Assembly: GCA_013398275.1 (NCBI GenBank)
Contig: VZSE01004866.1
Coordinates: forward strand, 1,510,862-1,574,861
Direction of reading: 5' to 3'
Source: Promerops cafer
Lineage: Eukaryota; Chordata; Aves; Passeriformes; Nectariniidae
Length of the DNA: 64,000 nucleotides
Below, one piece after another: positions 24,801 to 37,300 of this stretch (position 1 is the first letter of the stretch; every line of letters starts with the position of its first letter). Made by a program: the position numbers and the translations under genes. The notes under the pieces were generated by a model. The model worked only from the letters and a program-made list of their open reading frames with translations, was not told the origin of the DNA and searched no databases.

Positions 24801-27800
24801 TCCAGACTCTTTCTGCAGTGGCTGAATGTCTGTAATTGCCCTGGCACTTCAGAGCTTCTATGTCCAAATCTGATGCTCTCAGATTCAGCCCTTGAGTGTC
24901 AGCCATCTTTTGATTTTCAGTTGATTTTCATATCATGATATGAACCTGCAAAAAACCCAGATAAATGGATCCCAGGACCTTCAGCTTTGTAATTTCCCCC
25001 ACTGCCATGACATTGATTTGATGAGCTCTGAGGGTGGCTATTGTTTGGCAACTGGAAGCAGAAGAGGACCAACATAAAGTGGAATATGTAAATAGTTTAC
25101 TCTGAGTCCCTGGCTTCCTTGCAGAGGTTGGACTTGCCTTCTGGTACCATACAGTTTACTCCAGGGAGAAAGAAGGTGTGATTCGAGCTCTGTCTAGCAC
25201 AATAATCTGCAAGGAAGTGGAAAAACTCAGGAATTTCTCGGGATATCTGTTCTCCAAATTTGTCCTGCTTAGCAGTGCTTTAAAGTAAGGTCCTGACTAA
25301 TAAAAATTTTGACCAGTAAAGTTAATTTTTTTGATGAGACACAAGTTCTTTTTTGTTCCCTAATGATAGTAAAAAAATAACTCAGTGATATGAATGATTG
25401 GGGGATGTTAGAAAAATGCAAATTCCCAGTTTTCATAGGGATCTCAGCATCACAGTAGCTCAGGTTGTTAATGGTATGACTAGAATGGCCAGTGACAGCC
25501 TTGGAGCTGCTAAAGGTCTTGTCCAGAAGCCTTGTAGGCTGAAGAAATCTCTCCCATAGAGTTCAATTTGATACGTGGATGAAAAGGCATTTCTCATACC
25601 TGTTCAAAATTTAGCAGCTCTGGATCAGCTCTTTAACCAGGGAAACATGATGATATCAGCAGCACTAGATTACTTTACACTGGCAGAGGTTTTATTCCAG
25701 AATGCTGGTTTTTTAGAAAACCAGAGAGGAGTATCTGACTAACTGATGGAGCTGTTCCCAGAGTTTAGCCCATGACTGCTATTGTTCCCACAGTTTAGCC
25801 TGTGGCTAGTAATTAAGACCTTGTAGCTGTTCTTTTACTCTCCCTACTGCCCTGTGCTGATTCTCTTGACCCTTCATAACTGTGTCTTGGCCTGCTCTAT
25901 TCAAGTTATTTTTTCAGACCTTTGTCTATCAAATTAGTCATCATTTGGCCAAGAAAAAAACAAATTCAACAGCTCAAATTATTTCTCATGATGAGTCAAT
26001 GCTTAAGCCCCCATCCAATTTGTTACCTCTCTGCAAATCCTTTCCAATTTGTTAATGCTTTTCCCAAAATGGAAACACTCATGCTTCTCATGTCATTGAA
26101 TGCACAATAGCCTGACTGAAGGATGGCACAGAGCAGTGCTTGCACGACTCTGTAGCTCTCTGGTGGACCCTGGCACAAGCCAGGAGGCAGCCCTGAAAGT
26201 GACACAGCAGCACCACCCTGCCCTCCCCACACAGGACTTTGTGCCATCTACGTTTGAAATAGAAATCTAGAAACTAATGAGTTTCTTACAAATAACTGGG
26301 GGAGCCAGGATGCTGCATGTGGGTCTGGCATGAGCTGTGCCCACGTAGATGCTGATGAAGCTGGGAGAACAGCCCTGGGGTCAGCAGGCTCTTTGTGATG
26401 GCTCTGTGGGGCTGGGTGTCATGCTGCTGAAAATCCTGGCAGCCTGGGATCCTGCATGACCTCAAGGACAGCCTCGAATCTGGTCTCTGCCCCTTTGCTA
26501 TCTCTATCCAGTACCTTTGGTGCCTGTGAGCAATTCAGCACATCTTTAATCTGAACATGATGAGTGAAGCATGCCTGAATACCACAGGCTAGAGATACTG
26601 TCTTCCCAGTATTGTCCGGGGAAAAAATCATGGTTTTATATTTGGTCTGGTAGATATTTTGATACACTGATAAATGTTTTGTAAATTCTTTGAATAAATG
26701 CAGAAAATAAAGCTTGAACTAAAACCCCTTACCTTTTAAAAGATTCTTAGTTTGTATTTTATAGTCTCTAAAGAGTTGGAACCTTGATATAAAAAACCCA
26801 AATATTAAGACACTTACATATTAGCATGGCACAGATACTTGTTGTGGTATAGATTCTCAGTATAATGCCATGTAATTTTAAAGTGCTTAAATATCTTCTT
26901 AAACATTTTATTTTGACTAATTTAACACCCTTTTTCTCCTGGTGTTAAATCAGACTTGTGCCTCGGAAGTGTATTTCTTGAAGTGAAGTTAAAATCCTCA
27001 GAGCTGTCATGCTAGTATAATCTGAAATGGCTACTGGTTCTTGCTATCTGAGATGAACTCCCAGTTTTCTGGGGAGTGCCAGTCTTGGAGGGCCTTATTT
27101 TTCTTTGGAAAGTGCCAAGAATCTGCTTTAAAATCACCAGGGTCTCTTAAGTATTTCCGCCATCGGGTATCTACAAACTACAGCACGCCAAATCACTTTT
27201 TCAAAATGCTTCCCAGCACCTCTGTAAATGTGAAAAGCAAGCCCCAGAGAAGTTCTTTTGAATGTTTTGGCATTAACGTTCTGTGAGACAGGGAGAAGAG
27301 ATGAAGTGAAATGAGTCTCAAAATAGGACTGTCAAGTTCTTTTCTGGTAGAACTTACATTAATTTTTAATACTCCATCTGTGATCAGAGGAGAAGAAAGA
27401 TCTTTAGTTCTCAGCACAGATCTTTTTTGAGCACACATTTTTCCTTGTAGCTGTTATATATTCAGTTCTATGATTCACTAACATATTTGTATTATTTTTC
27501 TTGCTTTATGGGAGTCAGGCAGAATCACCTTTGGGCCTCATCTTGAACAAAAACAGCAAAATGCATCACCAGTAACCCCTCAGCAGTAATCCTGCTTTGC
27601 TACTTTACATGTGGGAGTAATAAGAGGCAGCCTTTGAGAGGATAACAAGGTCCTTATGCCAGCTCTATCTTTTTAATGATTAAATTTAAATAATATTGTG
27701 TGCTTATAGCAGGATCTGGTGATCAGTGCATGCTATTTTGCACATGTTCTCCTGGATATAGAATCATATTTATTACTGTTGTCCCTTTGTGGTCTCATTC

Positions 27801-30800
27801 TACCATCTGGTGCCAGGTTCCCTTCCAGTCTTGTGTATCATTTGTGCCTTTGATCATGGCTGAATTTTAACTAGATATCATTTTCTCCTGTCATCAAAAG
27901 AAACTTTCTGAGCAGCTTCATTTCTTACTGATTAACTCAAACAAGCACGGACACCACATGAAGGGTAGGTTAAAAGAAAGGCATGTATCCAGTTGAACCT
28001 TTTGGGGATGGTAGGGCCTTCTCCAGTTTTAATTGTGTTCTTCTGCATTATGATAGGATCAGTTCAGTGAATCACCTGGATGTGGTATAAGCAACTAATT
28101 GCACTGGGTCAGTGACTTAGTTAATCTGTGACAAGTCAGAAGATTAAAACAGAATTTAATTATCACAGACAGTACTTGTATTGAATTTAAATAATTTAAA
28201 TATTTTTCAAGAGCTGCATTTTTTAACATGTATTATATTTAATCAGGAAGGAAAGATGTATCTGTGACTATAATACTGAGTGAGGGAAGTAAACCCACCC
28301 ACTCGTTGCTTGCTTTTGTTTCCAGCTTATGAGGAAAAACTGGGGGAAAGAAATTGGCAAAACATGTCAAAATGAAAAAAAACCAAACAACCTGAAGACC
28401 AATTTTTCAGGAAATTTAATTTTTTGAGTGTGGTGAAACTGGTTCACACTGAGGAGGTTTACTGGAGTGGAGCATTATTCTTTCTCCCTTAGTGAGTTGG
28501 TACAAATATGTACTTGATCAATAACGATGAAAAATAACTGGTAGAGGCTACAGGGAATTTTGAAGTATTTGAGACATGTAGGCAGTTGCAGTCTATGATC
28601 CATTCTAGGTTAAAATTTTAGGGTACAGTGTGTAGGAAAACAGGAAACTTGTTCTTGTGGTCTTTTTCTTTACAGTCTCTGAATCAAATTTCCAGCACTC
28701 AGTGTTTATGTGTGGCAGTTTCTAAAGCGAAGTTTTTAATCCTGTGGGTCATAAGGGGAACAAGTTGAAAGTTGAGATAAAAGGTACCACTGAAAAAACT
28801 CTCAGTGAGAAAGTTGAAAGCTCCCCAAGTGTAATGTAGATGGTCCCAGAAGGCACAGGGAAACATCCCAAAATATCTGCTAAAGTGCAGAGCTCAGAAT
28901 AGCCTGTGTATCTTTAGAGGAAATTAGCCATCTCTCTTACCCACATGCATGTTAATTTGAATCAGAAATATTTGTTTGGAGAACAAATCTGTTTTCCTTT
29001 TTTAACTTAGCATCTAGAAGCTGAAAGAGAAGCCCTTGTGGGCCTTTTTCAGTTCTCTGCTGTTACATGAAGCTCAATCCGTTCACAGGGAGATAAGGTC
29101 TTGCAAAGGCAGGTAGAATAGGGTTGGATTTTTTAAAATATTGCTATTGCTTTGCAGGAAGTTGCTGATTTACTCCCTGTCTGTCCTGAGAGCAGTTCCT
29201 CTTCTCTGCCCTGTTTTGCAGAAACTGAAAAAGGGAGGAAAAAAAATAAAGATAAACAAAACCCACAGAATGCAATGGGTTGCTTCTGTGAAAATGAAAA
29301 TATTTCCTGGGTTAATTTAAACTACTGTAAAGTCCTAAAACCACAGCTGCTGACTTTGTGCTGGAGCAGATGTGATGTGCTGCCAAACACTTTCTGCCAG
29401 CTTCACTAGCACCTGGTAGGGGAGAGAATAACAAGCCATGAAGTAGCATTTTCATCTGGTCTCTGTCTGTTTGTCCTTCAGAAAAGTTATCTAGACAGCA
29501 CTGCTTCTGTTTAATGTTCAACCTCCTCTCAGCAGAATCAAAATAAAAAAGAACCAGGTAATGAAATCCTGTCTAAATCTAAGATACTCCTCTGCTAGAT
29601 TTCTCTTACAATTTTAAGAATCATGAGAATGCAAGCAAGTTAAATGTACTGTATTTAATCCCACTTTGAGCACCTGCCAAGGACATACACCATTTTTGGT
29701 GTCTAGTCCAGTCTGAGGATTTCTGGATTGCTGCTGCACTGTGGACTGTAGGCTAACAGTAAGGTCAAATCAGGAAAAATATAGTCAGCAATAGCTAGTC
29801 AAATTATCTACCTTTATTGCAATGATTCAAATGCAAATGATGGAACCCAGGTGATGTTGTTACATCTGCTTAACAGTCTGGGATTCGCTGGTTCATTTTA
29901 AGATTCTTTTAGAATTGGGGTGAAAATATCATGTTTAACCCTAAGCCAGAACTTGTTGTCAACTTCCTGAGAAGAAGAGAAGGTTTACTAAAACCCAGAA
30001 ATGAAAATAGAGAGGTTGAGAAATCCCTCTATTCCAAATCATCCCTTCCCTACCTGCTTTTAATGCTTTTAGGTTTGGTAATGCAGCTGTGCAATTCCTG
30101 CTAGTCCCATTTGATGTAGTTAGTGTAAGCACACAACACAAATATGAGAAGGGCAAGTGATATGCACAAACTGCTCATAATGGGCTGAAAAAAGCCAGAC
30201 AAGTTAGAAATGCTGGATGGCTGGAAATATTGTGTAAGTGGTAAGAGCAGTATCTGAATTACTGTTCCCCTCAGAAAGGTGCAGGTCTACAGGGGAACCC
30301 AGAGGTGACAAACATGCCAAACCTTCACAGAAAGACACACTGTAAAGCCTGGGATCAAAGCCCTTGGAAAAGAAAAAAAAGAGCAGGTAATCTAAGCTAA
30401 AAATGAAATAACCCTTCCAGACCTCCTGTTGTCCATACCTTAGGGCATGCAAGCATGGAAATATTTACAGATGGTGGTGACAAACTGATAAATTTACCTT
30501 TGTTTTTAATTACCTGAATGTCATTCTTAGGCCCCCATCTGTCCTACTTATGCTCTAAATTTTTTATCCTGGTATCAAATAGACATCCTGATTGAATGTA
30601 AATAGTCTGTGAAAGCTGAGGAACAAAGAAGCTTGGAGCTTGCCAGCTACTGGCAGCTCTATTTAGTTGATGCAGTGGAGCTTGTGAAGGATGTGGTATT
30701 TGTGGTGTCACCCAGGCAATGAGGACACGTGCAAGTTCAGACAGAAATGAGGGTGAGTCCCACGGTGGCAAGCACACACACATGATTCCAGACAAGCTGC

Positions 30801-33690
30801 TTTGCCACCAGCACTCGCATAAGTGCACAGAGCCCAGTCCTGCTGTCCCTCTATGGCTGTTCAGGTTGGAGGCTCACTGGTGAATACACACATGCCCCCA
30901 CGCTGGGTTCACAGGTATGCTCACACTCACAGACTCCTCAAACATCAGCACAAGCTCTCGGGCCATGTCTGCACCCTGGGCCCTTTACCCAGCCACTGAT
31001 CCACACCTCGAGTCTTTTCAGGTAAATCCTCTCCTACTTGCCTGCTAATCCAGACTGAAGTTTGCCAGCAAACTACACCTGCACACACATGGACACAGGA
31101 TTGTGTTCACCTGGGAAATAGAAACACATTCAGGTGTCTCCAGAGGCTGACACCAAGGCCTTGCAGCCTACACCTCAGTAGGTTGCTGGCATTTTGACCG
31201 TTCAGCTCACACACCTAGGTCAGAAAGGGAGATTGCATAGTTGGAGGAAAAAAAAGTTATGGATTGAATATGAAAATAGACTGGATTTCAGTGATCAGGC
31301 ACAGGACTCAGTCAGACAAGTATGCAGCCTGGCAGTCTACATGAATGCAGCCATTTCTTTTAATCTCCTCTGATTTTCCTGCTCTTGGCCTCCCTGATCT
31401 ACACTCGTTCTTCCCTTTACTCTTTCCCCTTAGCAGGCCATCATAAGTTTTACATAGTCTGAATTTACTTCTAATATCCAGTAATAATGACGTTAACCAC
31501 ATTTTATGTTTCTAACCACTGACAAAGTTCAGCCTGACCCTCCTCAGGCTGTGCCCAAATTGTTTCTTTAATGGTCCATCAGGCAGTGACCAACATGTTC
31601 TAGTTGCTGTCAATGGTTCCTTCATCACTTGCTTGTTAATCCCTAAGGGTCTGTGGGTTTAATTTATCACTTGTTTATTCTGTTGTTCTGGATAGTCCTT
31701 ACACTGCCTCCATTTGAGTCTGTTGAGCTTAATACAAAGGCCCAAAGGCTGATTGAACTGGGCATGGGTGGTGGTGTGGGGGTCTGGAAATTGATGCATG
31801 GACAAGCCACAAATAATATTGGGTGGATACAATATCTTGAGAACAAGAAATTACGTAACGTGTGCCACAATATTTTAATTCAGGGAAACAGCAAATGAAC
31901 ATTTCCAAATGACACCAAATCAGTATTCCCAGTGGGATGGGACTTTGTCTCATTAGTATTTGAAACTAAGTATGAGGCACAGCATGAATGTGGAGTATCA
32001 CAGTGCTAATAGCACTGGTGAAAGCAGGTGATAGTGGTTTGCAAAATGTTTTGGGGGATCCTGGTAAAGGAGGCTTACATTTGCTGGTGTTTTAAAATAC
32101 ACGGTCCCAAAGTATGTGGCATCTACACTGGCAGTAGTGGCTGAAGTGCAGTGGAGGTGAGAAATCACTCACAAGGACATAGTGCCTAGGCTGGAAGGTA
32201 GGAAACAGAGAAAATACAGGCAGAAGAACACGCCAGTGGAAAAAAGGGAAGTGAAAAGCTGACAGGACTATAGATAGTACAGGATTAGTTCTGCAGCAGA
32301 GTTCACTGCCACAAGCAGTGGCATGTATGCGACAGAATCTCCCCCCACACTCTCAAGGGCTGCAGAAAACTGCAGTAAAGACATGAGCATTTCCAAGGGC
32401 TCAGGTTTGGCTTCTGTTTGCAGGCATAACCTCTGCTGCATTTTGTTGTTGTAAAAAAATGAGCCACATCACACTGTTTAGCTCTGAGCAGCTTCTTTTT
32501 TCCCTTTAACACAAATCGTACAGCCTGGGCACACAGCAAACCTCGGGCTTGGACACACCCTCAGCTGTACCTGAGCACGTCAGGTACAAGTGTGGCAGGC
32601 TGGTATTCAGAGCAGCCAGTTGTTGGGGAGTTAGGCAGAAGGTGAAGTATTCCTTCCCTTGGAGGCTACACTGCCAGTGCTGAGTTGTTTGTTTGTTTTT
32701 TTTTTTTCTTGAGAGTTCAGCCATACTGCTGTGTGATCAGGACAAAAAATAAAGCAGATAAATAGTATTTTTGTCCTTGGAAGTTTTTTCTTTGAACTCT
32801 GCTAGGCTTTGGTACTGTTTAGTCAATTTAGACAGGGCAGACTCTGCAGTCTCCAGATCTAGAAGGAAATCCTGGAGACAAAAGGCCAACCTGCCTTGCA
32901 GAGCCTGGGAGCAGAGGACATACCTGACTGCTGAGCTTCTCAATGCATCACTTTCAAATGAGATGAGACATCAATTACTTTTTGAGACACACACTGCTCT
33001 CTCCTGCCCTGTCAGCCTGTTTAGTGGTTTCCCTCTGGGGGGTTCATTTGATTACATTATCATACAGCACCATAACTCCCTGCTGATCTCCGATACTGAT
33101 CAGCAGGAGCCAGCATGCTTCGCCTGCAAGGACAGATTCTCTGCTCTTGTGTGTAAGCAGGTATCTGTTCTCAAAGGAACTTGCACTGCCTGAAAAGATA
33201 GGATGCTTTGCTCTGTTTTGGTCTAGATTTTTGAGGAAAAAATCCTTTTTTTCTGTGATATGGGATGTTTTCTGATGTGTAGGTAAGAAATGAGGGGTTT
33301 GCATAGCAATTAAGGTACTCTTCTCCATCATACCTGTTGCACAGAAATAAAAACATACAAAACGTATTTCTCTAAAATATACTGAAAAAACCCGACCAAA
33401 AGCAACCAAACAAGAAAATTAAAAGATCAATTTACTATCAACTTAATATAGATTTACCATCCAGTTTAAACCTTATAATGCTGTCCTGGAGTCTTATCTA
33501 CACATTTGTTAAGTTATTATTTTTAAGAATAGACAGAAAATACCGGGATCCCTCCAGATAACTTCATCTTATCTTAAGTAAAATGCCCAGGAGAAGCATG
33601 CAGGGGGGATCCTGGTGGCTATTCTGTGCGTTCCCATTCTCTGTGTGCTGCAGAGGATTCAGCTCAGAGTCCTTTCACCGTCATGTTATG
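18891..33690. other. Intergenic region between GPR78 and CPZ (about 15 kb)
   Basis: Read on both strands, this stretch shows no supported exon, RNA gene or clear interspersed repeat. Open frames are short, without domains, and scattered over both strands. Minor features: an A run at 23645-23660, a T run near 24309-24323, and CA-rich patches near 30770-30782. Conserved enhancers could be present but cannot be recognised without a cross-species comparison. Confidence 0.55.
23645..23660 (+). repeat. Poly(A) run, 16 bases
   Basis: Uninterrupted A tract. No retrotransposon body or target-site duplication is recognisable next to it. Confidence 0.8.
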
Positions 33691-33699
33691 TTTTAAACT

Positions 33700-34223
33700 T
33701 GCAGTTGAGTATGTGATGAAATACCACAGTCTGAGAGGAAAGTTGCTTTCAGTTGTTTGCTTTTCTCTGTCTCTTCGCTGTGCTCTCTCCAGACAGTTCT
33801 CTTGGCTTCAGGGAGGCTCGCTTTCATGAGCGTCCCTTGTCCCTTAGGAAAAGTGCTGCATGAAGACCAAAGGGACCCGCGGGGGAGGAGCAGCAGGGCA
33901 CAACCCTGCGGGGACCCCGCTTTGCTCAAACTGTTTATGAAATTGTAAACCAAGCTGCAAGAGGGAGACGGTCTGGAGGCAGAGGGGAGGGGGAGCTCAT
34001 TCCTCCTCCCTCTCTGTCTCAAAGCCTTTTGCTTTCCAAGCTCAGATGCAGCTGAAATCTGACGCCTGGACTGCACACACTGTGAGACGTGGGCATGCCC
34101 TTGCAGTGCACTGATTTCCTCTGCAGCTCGGAGAGCCAGAGCTGCGCTGAGGCTCAGGAGAGGAGTCACTCCATCAGGCAGTGAGTGCCACATCACTGTG
34201 CTGCCTGTGCAAGGGGCTCCAGC
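33700..34223 (+). promoter_or_regulatory. CPZ: Presumed CPZ promoter and 5' leader
   Basis: Moderately GC-rich sequence directly before the CPZ start, with purine-rich and pyrimidine-rich blocks (about 33957-34020) and no clear TATA box. A small upstream frame, ATG at 34095 to TGA at 34182-34184 (29 codons), would lie in the leader if transcription starts upstream of it. The transcription start is unknown. A 167-codon antisense frame over this stretch has no known domain and I do not call it a gene. Confidence 0.45.
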
Positions 34224-34311
34224 ATGGTCCTGAGGCTCCTGCTCCTCCTCAGTGGGCTGCTTAGGGCCACCAAGCCAACGCCCCGCTGTGAAACCGGCCA
34301 GGAGACCCTAG
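34224..34311 (+). CDS. CPZ: CPZ coding exon 1 (signal peptide)
   Basis: ATG in strong context (A at -3, G at +4) followed by '[15 protein letters not shown]', a typical secretory signal, and then '[14 protein letters not shown]'. Cys22 corresponds to the Cys just after the signal peptide in mammalian CPZ. The exon ends after one base of codon 30; the donor is CTAG|GTAAGG. Confidence 0.87.
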
Positions 34312-37300
34312 GTAAGGCTAACCACCCCAAAAGCCCTCCTTCTTCTGTTCTTCCTTCTCCTGGAGATAACTAGAGAGTTCCAGCTTCAAGGAGAGGGAGA
34401 CAGGAACTGTCACTCTCCCCTAGAGATGAGGGGGATCAACTCTTTGGAAATCTGCATACTGCTGGTGGTGAAACTGGGGTTGTGCTTGGGAAGCATGGAT
34501 GGGAAGGTGGGAGGTGTGTGGCTGTGCAACAGAAAAACAGGGCTGTGATGTAAGGGAACATAATGATTCCTCAGCACAGACTTTAAGGCTGTCGCAGAGG
34601 TGTCTTTCTGTCAATCTCTGGTGTTCCCAGTTTTAAGAACCCCCCTCACTCTTATGGGGAATGTAGAAGGTTCGTCTCATCTCTGGCCTTGCCTTCTAGG
34701 AATGTGATAGATTGCAAGAAGGTGAACTTTTGACCTTCTGTATGCTTTTCTGCGTAAGAAAAAAAAATATTCTCCTTACATTTAGCCTTAGGTCATTTAT
34801 TTCAAGCTCAAAGTATGAGATTTATTAGGATCTGACAGCTGTAGGGTGTGTTTTAGCTTGCTATAAGCAATGTGGAATTTGTTTGAGTTGAATGGCTGGA
34901 AAAGCAGATTTACCCTTTAGAATAAAGGTTAAATAGGAACATGCTGCTAAATTAATTGAAAGCTTTGATTCAGTAACCAGTTGACTATTAAAATATATTA
35001 ACAATGCCTTTTAAAAATACATGCTTTTTTTTCAAGTGTGCTTAATTATGTGAGGAAGGTGGAGACATGAATTTCAGTGCAGTGACAAGGTCTATTCCAG
35101 GAAAACTATTTTCTGAGAATTTAAACTTAAAATGAGTCAGAAAAATATTTATTTTACAGGATTACAGGAAGAGATAAGTTAACCTGAAACTGACCTTAAT
35201 GCTACCCAAGGAAATTCAACTATATTTCAGTGCTTAAATATAATCCACAGACTGTCACTGGCACTGAACTGCTGCACAGTACAGTCCATGTGCCATGTAC
35301 TGCATATAATTTGAGAGTGCTGTTCCCACGAACATCAAAGTGAGGTCTACCACAGCCAAAAGGGATTTTATTTTTGGATAAAGCTGCACAAAGAGAAGAG
35401 TTGTAGACTATTTACAGCCAATTATAGGAAGAGGCTGTGTGGTTTGTAGCATGACCTTTCACTGTGAGGCATGATTCTGCTCCAGTTCCAGCTGATCAGA
35501 GTCTTGCCATGGGATATTAATCCTAGCAACCACAAATGTATGGATCATTGAGGGGTGACTCTGAGAGTGTTTTGTGTGTGTTGGCAGCTGTGGTGTCTTT
35601 AGTGTAGGGCTTGCAGAAAGGCAGCTGAATATGCTGCTAGAGGGATGGTTAGGGGTAGGGAAAGGGAGCTGTCAATGGCACCACATTGTGTCCCACCTAG
35701 GGGACACCCTTCACACTGGAGGGCCATTGGATCAGACAATAAAGCAGCAGCTGACAGACCTCATTGAGAGACATTGAGAGACCTTGACAGGTTTCTCAAG
35801 GGTCTTTCTTTTCCAAAGGGGGGATAAGATCATGTCAGGACACATGAAAAGGGCCTGCAGTGATGCACATGTTCACAAATGGACCTTGCAGGGGTCTCCT
35901 CTCAGCGTTCAGGGCACAGGCTATATCTTCAGCTGTAGCACTGGGATTTTCTCTCCTGTTTGGGATCCCTTGTGTAGGTCTTGTTATCCCAGTGGTCAGA
36001 CTTGTAGTGCCCTGCAAGAGGAGACCAGCCTGGAGCTGCTGTTGCAGGAAAGAACAGCAGGAACCAGTACAACTGTCTGACTCCCAGCCAGGCTGGAGCT
36101 GCTTTCTGCAGGCTTCCTGGTGGTATTTGTTCTGAAGTGACTCATTTTGCTTTTTTTTTTTTTTTCATAAGAAGCCAAAATGAAACATGAGTTACAATAC
36201 CAAGACCCTTTGGAAATGCTTTGTGCTTTTCTGTTAAGAAAAATAAGGAAATGATTACTGTCATCCAGCTCCAGAATATGACACGGGCATCATACACTAG
36301 GTGGTGAGCTTTTTGGGCAGCAGCTGGGAGCCATGGCACTGAGAGAGGGCAGATCCCTTCTCCCTAGCTGTGTCCTGTATCCCTGGGGAGTCTGTAAGCT
36401 ACTGTCTCTCTCAGTGATACGATGCCACGAGGTCCCATTGTCAGACCCTTAAGTTAAACTTAACTGGCCTCTTAGCCTATCGTTTGGGTGAGAAAAGTAC
36501 ATTTTAGCATGTTTCCTCTGAGAGATGGCCAAACTTTTTCAGAGGGAGCTAATAAAACAGGTTCTTCTTTATCCAAGTTGTGCATCTCTGCTACTGACTG
36601 ATGTAGTCCAGTGGTAATTAGTTAAATTAAGTTCTTTATAAATATTGACAAGAAATCTAAAAACCCACAGCGGCAGACTGAAGTGATATGTCTTCAAATA
36701 GCTGACCTTCCTTGCCACTGGGGACAGCTCTATAATTGTGATGCCACCGGGGTCAGGCTAAGGCTGCATAGTAGAATCATGGAATGGTTTGGGTTGGACA
36801 GGACCTTAAAGGTCATCTCGTTCCAACTCCCCTGCCTGAACAGGGACATCTTCCACTAGATCAGGCTGCTCCAGCCCCCATCCAGCCTGGCCTTGAACAC
36901 TTCCAGAATGGGTCATAACAGCGAAAAAGCCTTTATCAATAGTGATGCTAAAAGCAACAAAGCCTTTCCTGTCCTGTTACTTGTATTCAGAGAGCGCTTT
37001 ACCGGACAGTTCCGAGGCAGGGGTACCCGGGTGTTCCAGTGGGGTTGCAAATCCCCGGTGCTTACAGGGTGCGCGGGGAGGGGACGCCCCAGGTCCGCCC
37101 TGGCCCCGGACGGCTCCGGGCTGCGGCCACCGCGGCACCGTCCGGGGCCGCGCCGCCGTCTGTGGTGCCACCGTGTGGCTCCTCGGCTCGTACACGCGGC
37201 TGCGGGGAGGCGCCGGCCTGACCCGCCTCGAACCACGGGGCTGCCGCAGCCTTCTGCCGCCCTCCCGATCCCTGCCCGGGGGTTTGAAGGACGGCTGGGC

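Noticed and set aside
33693..34196. 167-codon minus-strand open frame opposite the CPZ leader
   Set aside because: No domain recognised; the GC-rich leader makes long fortuitous frames likely.
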